Origin: Zygnema cylindricum
Taxonomy: Eukaryota > Streptophyta > Zygnematophyceae > Zygnematales > Zygnemataceae
NCBI GenBank assembly: GCA_037447655.1
Contig: JBBHKE010000396.1
Location: 1-37,894, forward strand
Length of the DNA stretch: 37,894 bases
Direction: 5' to 3'
The translations under genes were made by a program, and so were the position numbers. Shown here one piece after another: positions 1 through 8,529 of this stretch (position 1 is its first letter; every line of letters starts with the position of its first letter). The notes under the pieces are model-generated. The model saw nothing but the letters and a program-made list of their open reading frames with translations. It had not been told where the DNA came from and searched no databases.

Positions 1-169
1 CCGAAATCTTATTGTGGGTGGCGGCTGTAATGGTGGTCGTCCGATCTGTTGTATTTATACAGCTTCGATTCGCTTCCATGCATGAATTGATTAATGCGCG
101 TTTTCGTTAGTCTGCTGCGAATTAGTCGTATGGATCAATAAACATATATGCATGAAACATTTCATGTGT

Positions 170-451
170 ATCGTTTCGTTAGTGCCTTAATGGATAAGGC
201 GTGGGTCTACCTAATATCCTGCAGACCCCGGTTCAAATCCGGCATGAGGCAGTATTTTGCTAAAACTAGTAAAATACCTTTTAATTTCTACCTCCTTCTA
301 ATTGACGTAGCAGCCATGGCCTGCCTTTGGTCCTCTCTTTCTCTTTTTTTATATTCTAACTAAAATATAGAAGTGAACTATTAATTACCTTTTTCTAACA
401 CTCTATTTATTTTTCCAATACAGACCTAGAAAATACATAAATTTCAACAAC
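170..451 (+). repeat. tRNA-derived SINE, copy 1
   Basis: The 5' end is tRNA-like. It has an A-box region with a D-arm-like TGCC/GGCG pairing around 183-200, a 6-bp anticodon-like stem GGGTCT/AGACCC, and a B box GGTTCAAATCC near 231-241. The acceptor stem does not pair, so this is not a working tRNA. The body contains the CAGCCATGG block shared with the other copies. The 3' tail (CCTAGAAAATACATAAATTTC...) matches copy 5 at 36230 almost exactly. The tail runs straight into gypsy coding sequence at about 452. Assignment as a Pol III SINE is inferred from the boxes and the five copies in this window. Confidence 0.65.
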
Positions 452-454
452 AGC

Positions 455-985
455 CGCCGCCAACTCCGCAATTCCACCTCGATGCAAAGAGAGGACAGGC
501 AGAAAATGGGTCAGAGGGATCACAACCGGAAAAGCTACCGGGCCTTTGTCATTTACTCCTAACGCGGTAATACTGAATAGCGATATCGGCCTAGGAATCA
601 AACCCAATCACCCGCCATCTCTTCCTTCCAAACCTAAGTTTCCTTCAGTTTCAAAAATTACCAGAACGAAAAACAGCAGCAAGAGAAGGAATCACTGGAA
701 CGAGAAAAGAAAGACAATCAGGACTGGTTTGTGAAATATATGGCAGAACGCCCGGAGAATGACACTCCCCAAACACCTCCAGTCGCAGAATCCGGCTCCG
801 AGAGTGAGAAAGAAGAACAAGATCAAGATCTGTAGCAGCCGAACTCCTCCCCATCTTCACCGAAAGCAACCTTTCCTTCCTCCAAACCGGTTGTCATGCT
901 AGTGTGGCACCTCATGCCATATGCCCTCACACACGTGAAGACTCTAGCATCCTACCACAACCTGCCCTAAGAAATCCTCATTCAG
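455..985 (+). pseudogene. Ty3/gypsy polyprotein, region before protease
   Basis: From about 657 one reading frame encodes a charged, glutamine- and glutamate-rich stretch, then an acidic, proline-rich linker. This is typical of the sequence between gag and protease. The frame is broken by TAG at 833 and TAA at 968 but otherwise continues into the protease. The 5' end of the element (LTR, primer site, main capsid) is absent, because SINE copy 1 ends immediately upstream. No capsid domain or zinc knuckle is recognisable here, although the second gypsy element at 8407-14369 has both. The call rests on frame continuity with the protease. Confidence 0.6.
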
Positions 986-1681
986 GCATTGGGAGAAGAA
1001 ATCCACTCTAGGAAAGGGAGGGTAAACATGGCCACCTCGCCAACCGCAGTCTTTTTGTCCACAGATCCGAAAACACCTATAGTGGATAGGGACTACAAAG
1101 CCTTATCAGTGGCTCTTATATTGAACCGAACGGGAAACTTCAAGCTCAACGGGTACGGGGGATACCAGGACGCTATGGTCGACACCGGAGCGCTCCCCAA
1201 TCTCATCACCACCTCCGTTTTGCAGAAAATGCCCGAGGATCTCCGACCCGAAATCTACCCAAGCAATATCTGCTTAAGCACCGTAAGCAGTTGTAGTCAA
1301 CCAGTCCATGGAATAATCAAGGCCATGGAAATCGAGTTTTCTGATGACGGAGGCCAACGGATGAAAATTGAGCTTCGCTTCTTGGTGGTGGAAGGGACTC
1401 AATTTGAAATTCTGTTGGGAATGGCCATTTGGACCCGGCTCAATATGAGTTTGAGCGTGTGGAAGGAACAATGTACCGTTCGGGACCCCAGAAATCCGAA
1501 AGGAACCAAAGTGGTGGTTCTTTTGGATTTATGGAACCGAGGGAAGACAAATGTCCCGGTGTCTGGTTGCTACCCGGTGTACACTACATCATCTCCGACG
1601 GAACTGTTTGGCAGTTCCACCAATATCGCCAGAGAAATCTAGCAATTCCTAATTTCCAAACGGTGGAAAAAAGAATATAAG
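986..1681 (+). pseudogene. Ty3/gypsy aspartic protease domain
   Basis: This is a retroviral-type aspartic protease, which would cleave the Gag-Pol polyprotein inside the virus-like particle. The active-site motif DTGA is at 1181-1192, followed by the usual hydrophobic PNLIT stretch. About 80 residues later a hydrophobic segment with ILLGM (flap/second-strand region) appears near 1410-1425, as expected for a clan AA protease. The frame is open from 971 to a TAG at 1640. Reading continues in the same frame beyond that TAG into the methyltransferase region, so the stop is probably a later lesion and not the original end of a protein. The DTG triad is intact, but the surrounding polyprotein is not. 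Confidence 0.8.
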
Positions 1682-2920
1682 AATAGATTATTGCAGGTAG
1701 CAAAACTCCGGCGGGGAGTGGATAAGGCATTTTCGGCCTTATCATTGAAAGAAGCCATTTCTACACCACTGTCTATGGTTGCCAAACCCAAGTCTTGTAA
1801 TGAGGAGTTCAATCGACAAGTGGTGTCATTGGCAGTCTCTGATTCCTGACTGCGTATTCTATCTCTATTTTTGGGAATTAGTTCCGATTTGGAAGCGGCT
1901 TTGAAAACAGGAATCCTGGTGGAGTCATACACAGCCGTGGAAATATCACCAGAGACGCGAGCTGTCAGCGAACACCGCCTCCATCAACTTTATCACCTAT
2001 ACCCTCAACAGCTACCGGTGACCGCCTTTTCCAAACCTCACCGGAGCCTTCCCCAAAATGTAGAAAACATCATGGCAACCCATCTAGCCAGTTTGGGAAG
2101 AGTGGATTTGGTGTTGGCAGGCTGGCCTTGTCATGGATACTCCTTAGCGAGACAGGGAAGAGGGCATCAAGACCGCAAAAGTGGAACATTTTACCGGATG
2201 ATCAAATTAATCACGTGGCTTCAACAGCTCCAAGACACATCGCTAGGGTACGTTCTGGAAAATGTCCACCCCGGAGATGATAAAAGGAAATTGTTCCAGA
2301 CAGCTGGAATCACGTAACCTAGATTTTAGGAGCTCCCTTGGTTTTCGACGCAACACAGATGGGATCGCGTGCACACAGAGTAAGGGCATATTGGACCAAT
2401 ATGATCCCGCTTCAAGTACTCCGACGACTGTGGACAAAAAAATTCCCGACCTGCAAAATTTGGTGTAGCAAATACTTGGGGAAGGGAGAATGGCCACCCC
2501 TGTGACGCGACCAGACCACTCTCCTTTCTTTCGGTGTAACAAACCGGGATTACCACGAAGTGCTTTCTCGACTTTGGTTCCTTTCCCTAACAGTCACGCT
2601 TATCAGAAAGGAGCAACGTGAATGATTTTTGACAGTAAGGTGGGGATGTGGACAACACCAATGATTGCAGAACGGGAAGAAGCAATGGGATTTCATAAAG
2701 GCACCACAGCAGCACCAGGTATTTCATACCTTCAAAGGTGCAGCCTAATTGGGCAGAGTATGGATCTGAATTCAATCATATGGGTACTCAAGCATGCACC
2801 TGCCTTTTCCAGTCTGAAGTCCTCGAATCCAGAGTTATTTACCTTCAAGCTCCTCAGTTGTTAGCGATGAAGGCAACCTTGCAGCTTGAGGGGGGGAGAG
2901 AAAAGAGAAGAAAAATTCAC
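1682..2920 (+). pseudogene. Retrotransposon-encoded DNA cytosine-5 methyltransferase (DNMT3/DRM-like), decayed
   Basis: This C5-cytosine methyltransferase domain is embedded in gypsy pol between protease and RT. A functional version would transfer methyl groups from S-adenosylmethionine to cytosine. The motifs run in class order. Motif I is LSLFLGIS at about 1859-1882; the usual acidic residue of LSLFDGI is replaced. A motif II-like region (TAVEIS) follows. Motif IV is GWPCHGYS, with the catalytic Cys codon at 2129-2131. Motif VI is ENV at 2258-2266. Motif VIII-like GSRAHRVRAYW lies at 2362-2394. Motifs IX/X are EREEAMGF and LIGQSMD, in about 2670-2765. The VDLVLAGWPC and AHRVRAYW blocks resemble DNMT3/DRM more than DNMT1 or bacterial enzymes. 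The frame is continuous with the protease as far as 2317 (TGA at 1847, TAA at 2315). It then passes through two other frames, with TGA at 2503 and 2623. It is therefore a pseudogene. Substrate preference cannot be read from the sequence. Confidence 0.85.
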
Positions 2921-3783
2921 GTTTCACCACCGCAGGTTTTCCCAATGGGGGGGGGCGGCGGCTCAGATGGCGACAGCTTAGAGGAAGTTGTCAGCAAAAG
3001 CGTCATAGCCGGAGGAGTAGAGGCAGATCCACCGGTAGGATTGGAATTCGAGATTAACCTCTAGGGTAGACCGCCGGAGGCTTGGGCTGCTGTAGAGCCT
3101 GGGAAAATGGAATGTACACTAGGGGAGCAGTTCGATCCTCAGCAGAAGGCGCGGCTCTCCGAGCTATTGGCCGAAAAAATAGCAGGTGTTCTCATGGTCA
3201 GAAACAGATGTCGGTATTTACAAATGGGCACCTTTCCGAATCGATTTGATCGACGAGACAGCTACTATTTGGTAGAAGCACTATCCTCTCAGTTTCAAGG
3301 AAAATGAATTCATCACGGCAAAAGTCCAGACTTTGGTGGAAGCCAGATTGGTTCAGGAAAGTAAAGGACTTCATGGGTTCGCTTCCCCAACAGTTCTCCC
3401 TCCCAAAAAGGACTCGTTCGGGAAGACTGTAGATTTTTGGATGTGTGGAGATTATCGTATGCTGAACACAGCCACCATCTCTGATCGATATCCGATGCCG
3501 ACCTCGGAAGAGATATTTGACTCCCTTGTTGGCGCTACTATCTTCTCCACTATGGACATGAAGAATGGTTTCCACGAGATTGCCATTGAACCGAAGCATA
3601 GGGAGAGAACCGCATTTTGGGTCGGTTCAAGACTTTATGAATGGATTTATATGCCATTTGGGCTCAAAAATGCACCGGCCAAATTCTAACAGGCAATGGA
3701 CGAAGCGCTTCGAGGAATTGATTGTGCACAGTGTTATATTGATGATGTTATCATGTTCTCAAAGACTTTTGAGGAACACCTGG
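2921..3783 (+). pseudogene. Ty3/gypsy reverse transcriptase (5' element), truncated
   Basis: After a G-rich, low-complexity linker, the RT N-terminal region is recognisable from about 3190 (SETDVG...PFRIDL block, then KVQTLVEARLVQ). RT core motifs follow in one frame: GDYRMLN, STMDMKNGFHEI, PFGLKNAPAKF and the catalytic YIDDV at 3735-3749. The N-terminal part is in a different frame and has a TAG near 3273. A TAA at 3687 stands where the paralogous copy has CAA (4460-4462), a directly visible C-to-T nonsense change. Homology stops at about 3783, just after FEEHL, where LTR-like and SINE sequence begins. RNA- and DNA-dependent DNA polymerase is the family role; this copy is broken. Confidence 0.85.
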
Positions 3784-4060
3784 AGAAGTGACCACTCCGG
3801 GATTTCGGCGATGATGTTCGTCGTTGGATTTTATGCGAAACGCAATCTTGGCCGTAATAAATACTTGTGCGGCATTTGTTTCGCTGTCGAAACAAAATGC
3901 GTGGTATCCGTTTTGAATTACTATCGTACGACGTACTTTCTAAAACTGAATCTATGTACGCCGTAAACAGTTGTAGTTAAATGGATTTAATTCACCCGAA
4001 CTATATATATATCTATCACATACCATAGCACTTAGCATTAGTCCTAGTCAATTAGGATAA
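3784..4060 (-). repeat. Diverged LTR-like fragment related to the copia leader repeats
   Basis: Read on the minus strand, this stretch resembles the start of the repeat units at 32257 and 32982. Shared features are an ACTAGGACTAATGC-like block, a GGTATGTGATA block followed by a TATA-rich run, and a CATTTGTTTC segment. Similarity is weak and gapped. The next feature is a plus-strand SINE, so the junction mirrors the SINE/LTR junction at about 32257. No coding sequence is visible. Confidence 0.35.
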
Positions 4061-4331
4061 AGATGACCGCTACCGGTCACCTTGACGAACCGTAGGTAAC
4101 GATATCATATCTCTGGTCCGTCGAGTATATTTTTAGTAACCTACTAAAAATAGTTGCCTGTTGAACCAAGGCAGCCATGGATCAACCACCCTCTCTAACC
4201 TTCAATGACTACAACAAGTATGGGGGCTAGAGAGCGGAGGTGGAGGCAGGCTGTCCGTCCTTTTCTTTTCCTTTTATACAAACATATTTAAACCTAGAAA
4301 ATACTCTTAAAATCTATAAATTTCAACAACA
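4061..4331 (+). repeat. SINE, copy 2
   Basis: The body (GCAGCCATGG, then TGACTACAACAAGTATGG) and tail (CCTAGAAAATACTCTTAAAA..., ending TTTCAACAAC) match the other SINE copies. The tRNA-like head expected at 4061-4140 is too diverged to call the boxes with confidence. The tail is fused directly to RT coding sequence at 4331. Confidence 0.6.
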
Positions 4332-4740
4332 TGAAGAATGGTTTCCACCAGATTGCCATGGAACCGAAGCACAGGGACAAAATTGCATTTTGGGTTGGTT
4401 CAAGACTTTATGAATGGATTTACATGCCCTTCGGGCTTAAGAATGCACCCGCAAAATTCCAACGGGCAATGGACGAAGCGCTCCTAGGAATCGATGAGGC
4501 CCGGTGCTATATTGATGATGTTATTATATTCTCAGAGACTTTTGAGGAACACCTGGTGCATATCCAGATCGTTCTCCGAGCACTCCAAGCATCGGGCTTG
4601 AAATGTCACCCGCGCAAAGGCATTTTTGGGGTATATTAAGTCATTTATCTCAGATATGAGGTGGCTCCCAGGACTGTGGGTCCCCAAATGGTCAAGGTGG
4701 CAACCGTTGACGCTCTTCCCCCACCATAGGACATCGCGGC
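4331..4740 (+). pseudogene. Ty3/gypsy reverse transcriptase (second element), 5'-truncated
   Basis: This starts abruptly in the middle of the RT palm (MKNGFHQIAMEP) and continues through PFGLKNAPAKFQ and the catalytic YIDDV (4508-4522) into the thumb and connection region (KVATVDALPPP). It is about 88 percent similar by eye to 3557-3783, so it comes from a different copy of the same family and is not a target-site duplication. The first frame ends at a TAA near 4637, and a frame shift follows. The upstream parts of this element (gag, protease, any methyltransferase) are missing here. Confidence 0.85.
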
Positions 4741-5289
4741 CTTCGCACCTTTACGGGTCTAGCCAATTACTATCGGCGGTTTATCCCCGAGTTCAGTAGT
4801 CACCCCCAGCCCTTTGGCAGTGGGCAGAAGAAACAACATATCTCTTTCCAGTTCTTGAAGGATTCTTTGAAGCAGCACCCCGTGCTCGGGATGCTTGATC
4901 ACCAAAGACCTTTCCTCCTTTATACTGATTGGAGTAGGTTTGGATTGGGAGCGGTTTTGGCTCAAGTCGATGATGCCGGAGCTGAATATGTGGTGGCCTA
5001 CGCCAGCCGGAGCAACAACAGGGCAGAGGGGAATTATAGCAGTTACCACGGAGAGTTACTCGCAGCGGTTTGGGCCATCCAGCATTTCCGGCCTTATTTG
5101 TACGGAGTCCATTTCACCTTGATTACAGATCACCAACCCCTGAAATGGATCATGGAAAATAGTAAGTTAACCGGCAAACTCGCCATATGAGTTCTTATCC
5201 TGCAGGAAAATGATTTCGACATTGTTCATAGGGTAGGGGAAATCCATGGGAATGCTGACGGACTTAGCCGGAAACCTGATCCCTCCACA
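4735..5289 (+). pseudogene. Ty3/gypsy RNase H domain
   Basis: The RT connection motif (TGLANYYRRFIPEF) leads into RNase H, which would degrade the RNA strand of the RNA:DNA hybrid. The catalytic carboxylates are recognisable: Asp in LYTDWS (4927-4929), Glu in GELLAAVW (5053-5055) and Asp in ITDHQPL (5128-5130). The end motif (GEIHGNADGLSR) is present. From about 4855 the frame is the one used by the integrase. A TGA at 5188 stands where a Trp codon is expected (GKLA..VLILQE). Everything downstream of about 5101 is duplicated almost unchanged at +7,647. Confidence 0.85.
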
Positions 5290-6360
5290 ATGGATTCTAC
5301 CGGGAATCAACACGATGAGGACCCTGAGATCAGTTTGGGGCTCATTCGAGCATCCTCTGCTTTCATCTGGCTTCCCCAATCTGGGGGGGAACTGTCAACT
5401 TTTTTGGCCTACGTGGAGGGGCAGGCGCCCATAGGTGCCGGACGGAAGGACATCCGGAACGACCTCGATGCTATCCAATCTATCCAGCAGGGGTTGCCTC
5501 TTCCCCACTTGACTGGAATTCAATTATCTCGAGTAAAGACCCAGATGGTTGCTTATGATTGGGATAGAGGCGTTCTTCTTTGGAAATGGTCAGACGGCTC
5601 GAGGAAAGTGGTTCCTCCCCGCTTTGACCGAGAAACTCTTATTTCCAATCTCCATTGACAATGTGGACACTTCGGTCAAAAGCGGACCACCTCCCTGGTT
5701 ACGGGCTCTTATTGGTGGCATGGGTGGCGGACCCAAGTCAACCGAATTTTGCAGACTTGCTCCTCATGCGATCGAGTCAAGGCGACTTTTGACAAAAAGG
5801 GCGGGACTGAGCTTCATTCGCTTCCTATCCGAGGGATGTTTTATCTGTGGTCGTTGGATCTTTTGGGACCTCTTCTGACCAGCATGCGTGGGAACCGCTT
5901 CGAGCTGGTTTTGAAAGAACATTTTTCCAAGTGGATCGTGTTGGTGGTTTGGCCCTGGAAGGAGTCAAAGGCAATTGCATATGCCTTTTTGCAGAGGGTT
6001 TTAGCCCAATTCGACGCGCCTGCGGAAGTTCTAACTGACCAAGGTTCCGAAATTGCCGGAGAATTTTCCAACCTCTTGGAAAAATGTCTAGTCGGCCATC
6101 GACTGACCAAACGTGACCACCCTCAAGCCGACGGTCTACGAAAATATGCAGATGAATAAGATATGGGGGAGTGGGACAGAAAAGTGCCTTGGATTGCTAT
6201 GGGTTACAGATTCAGCATACAGGCTTCTCTCCACTTCTATAGCCTTTATTTCATTCTATTTGGACGGCATCCCATCTTGCCCGGGTCTGCATCGTCCCAA
6301 GTGATGGTCCTTCGGAGATGGATGTCAAGGGGACAGTCGGAAAACTGATCGCTGATAGAG
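5290..6360 (+). pseudogene. Ty3/gypsy integrase, HHCC and catalytic core
   Basis: The integrase would join element cDNA to the host genome. After a poorly conserved linker, the N-terminal HHCC zinc-binding domain lies at about 5650-5790 (GHFGQKRT, then TCSSCDR). The first core Asp is in WSLDLLGP (codon 5857-5859) and the second in LTDQGSE (codon 6037-6039). The third catalytic residue should follow HPQADGL near 6125-6145, but the frame shifts there and the Glu is displaced. One frame carries RNase H through to a TAA at 6157, with only TGA at 5188 and 5656 inside it. The core end (DRKVPWIAMGYR, LFGRHP) continues in another frame. Confidence 0.85.
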
Positions 6361-6722
6361 ACAAGATATTCCTCCGAGAGATGCCTCTCGCCATGGGAAA
6401 TTTGCAGGCGGCTCAACACCGAGATCAGTTGTGGTATTCTCAACGCCGGAGCGGGAATTATGTTCCCCGGCAGCGACAATTTATACCAGGGGACTATGTA
6501 TATCGGATGCAACAGAAGAAGGACACGCTGGATATTTCTGCCGGGAGAGTAATTTTGAAAGTGGTTGAAGTTTCCAACAAAGGGGTTCTTACGTTGGAGG
6601 GAAAGGATGGTCAACGAATTAAAGAGAATCAGATCAATGTGGCCCTATTCCATCTTTGGGGGTTTGAAGACGAACCCACTTTCCACTTAACTTACTTTGC
6701 CGATCCTCCTTCCTGTTCATAA
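6318..6722 (+). pseudogene. Ty3/gypsy integrase C-terminal domain
   Basis: This is an open stretch of 134 residues with the pattern of an integrase C-terminal SH3-like DNA-binding domain: an NLQAAQHRDQLWY helix, then the beta-rich FIPGDYVYRMQQ...LDISAGRVILKVVEV...YTLEG-like part ending at INVALFHLWG. No chromodomain is recognisable after it. A short proline-rich tail precedes the stop. It lies in a different frame from the integrase core, so the original polyprotein is shifted near 6300. Confidence 0.7.
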
Positions 6723-6845
6723 GTTTGCACTCAGTCCTCCAAGCAACACGACATATTGGTTTGCAATCAGTGTTGTCAGTGCTGGCATTCAACCTGTCTT
6801 CCCTATTCTTCGGAGACACACCCTCTACCCTCCAACACCAGGTTC

Positions 6846-6890
6846 TGTGGGAACTGCGAATGTGGGAACTGCGAATGTGGGAACTGCGAA
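6846..6890 (+). repeat. 15-bp tandem repeat, three units
   Basis: Three perfect units of TGTGGGAACTGCGAA lie between the integrase and the polypurine tract. The same array is present in the second copy at 14493-14537. Confidence 0.95.
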
Positions 6891-6930
6891 TGGAGCGGGT
6901 AATTTTTTTAATATCTTAGTCACTATTGAC

Positions 6931-6945
6931 AAAGAAGGGGGGAAA
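6931..6945 (+). promoter_or_regulatory. Polypurine tract of gypsy element
   Basis: An uninterrupted purine run AAAGAAGGGGGGAAA sits one base upstream of the 3' LTR start, the expected place for plus-strand primer formation. The duplicate is at 14578-14592. Confidence 0.75.
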
Positions 6946-6946
6946 T

Positions 6947-8406
6947 TGGGATATCAGCCTGATTCTCGAGACCCAAATCCCTTTCCCCGGCCAAGGGGGG
7001 GAAAGGAAAGGGGAGAGGATAACTTTCGCCTTTCCCCTGCGGTTAACCCTATTCCCTGTCGAAGCATCTCTCCTATTTTCCATAAATATCTATGGGAGGG
7101 ATGTGGGCATCAGTGGGCATGATCATCATTCTGGGAAGCATTCGCATTTGGGGGTTATTTGCAGGACTCCGATGACGACGACTCCGGGTTGTGGGCCCTT
7201 CCCTCACGTTATTCAGGCACGTTCGACAGGTGTCAAGCTCGTATGCTTCTCAGGCATACCTTTATAGCACCAAGGATTTCTAGGCCATTTTTACCCTGTA
7301 CGGTCTTTAGATTACGGAGGAATGAGTGCAGCAAGCCAGACAAGATCCTTGTATTTCCTAAACTGAGCAGAACTCACTTTATTTCACGCCTAACGGAGGC
7401 TAGATAACATCGTTCTACCGTCTCAAAGATAGCAATTCTGTTACATGGGACCTGTTTCCACCAGCCCCCTTGGGGGGTACATTGTGGAAAACCACGTAAT
7501 TTTCCGGATTTTTATCTAGATTAAGTTGTTAGTGCCAATAGGAATTTAGTTCAGGCGCAACTGACCTCTGGTCCATTAATTTCATCAGGTCAAAGTCTGG
7601 CAAGTTAGTGTCCTTTTCAAGACTTTGTCTTATAATTGTGGACCAAATAATAACTTCCGCACGCAGATGTAGCCGCAATCCGAAGCAAAACGTTTTTCCC
7701 CGAGTGCAGTACGGATTGTTTTGTCTTGTGTCGGTTCCCTTACACTTGCTTAACGCTCATTGGTTAATAACGTAGCTTTGACTTTTGGACCTGGAATTTG
7801 ACAAACTTTGATGTATAAGGCGCTTTGGGTTGAAAGAGACAGGTTGCTTTTCTTTACTGTCTCATGTGAAAACTCTCAGAAAATCCAACAAACCTTCTTT
7901 TGGAGAATCTTTGTTTTGTTTGACTCTATTACCATCTTGGTTTTGGATCTGTCTTTTGTGGGAATCACAGTTCGGGTGGGTAGTTGGCACTATTTGCTTT
8001 CTGGGTGATTTTTTGACCTTTTGCAGTTTGAAACTGGGAAGAGTCTTGTCAGGACCGAGCTGCGGACACTGGAGGTTAAAGGGGCACCATACCGATTTAC
8101 GATCTTATCGGGAGAGGGATCGCCTTTCTCTCGTTTTCATCGTTTATTGTTGAGATACGTTAAGCTTGCTTCGCTATATTTCACATTATCTTTTTTTTAT
8201 TCTCTTTTCTGGGACAAGGAAATATTGTTAAATATGGAAAGACAATCGTATTACCTATATATATTTCTACGTGGTAGTGCATTTGTGTCTTCATCTGGAG
8301 TTCTCTTTGCTCTGGAGTGACCCTCCCGGAGTAAACTGGAATCCCCTGGATCAGGACAGTGGGTTTTGAGGAAAGAAGTGCGATCGACTTCCCGTAGGGA
8401 AAAGCA
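6947..8406 (+). repeat. Ty3/gypsy LTR 1 (1,460 bp)
   Basis: Boundaries come from comparing three copies. The left edge, TGGGATATCAGCC, follows the polypurine tract. The right edge, GGGAAAAGCA, is where copies 1 and 2 stop matching (8406 and 16053). This gives the TG...CA ends of an LTR. It serves both as 3' LTR of the 4331-6722 element and 5' LTR of the element that follows. Open frames inside it are not coding-like. Downstream of 8406 no standard plant primer-binding site (initiator-Met type) is obvious. Confidence 0.75.
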
Positions 8407-8529
8407 CAGTACTGAAAAGCCACTTGTCACGTGGATTAGAGGGGATAAGAGCTTTGACTTTGTACGCTCTCTTTTTGGAAGTGAGCTCTAGTTACATTCA
8501 TTACTCTTTCGCTCGTTACCTTTGTCATC

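Noticed and set aside
171-251. A possible functional tRNA-Arg gene
   Set aside because: D-arm and B box resemble a tRNA, but the acceptor stem does not pair and the anticodon loop is too long. The segment is the head of a repeated SINE.
1850-2317. A bacterial restriction-modification methyltransferase acquired by transfer or contamination
   Set aside because: Motif spacing and the AHRVRAYW-type block resemble eukaryotic DNMT3/DRM. The frame is fused to a gypsy protease, and no restriction endonuclease is near.
3557-4560. The two RT pieces as a long target-site duplication around the SINE
   Set aside because: The pieces differ at about one base in eight, so they come from two different element copies.
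6720-6946. A third ORF or envelope-like gene after integrase
   Set aside because: The 226 bp between the integrase end and LTR hold only the 15-bp tandem repeat and the polypurine tract. No signal peptide or membrane segment is seen.
5167-8423. Many minus-strand and alternative-frame open stretches over the integrase and LTR regions, duplicated at +7,647
   Set aside because: They are shadows of pol or lie in the LTR. They are conserved only because the DNA is duplicated, and they show no protein family pattern.
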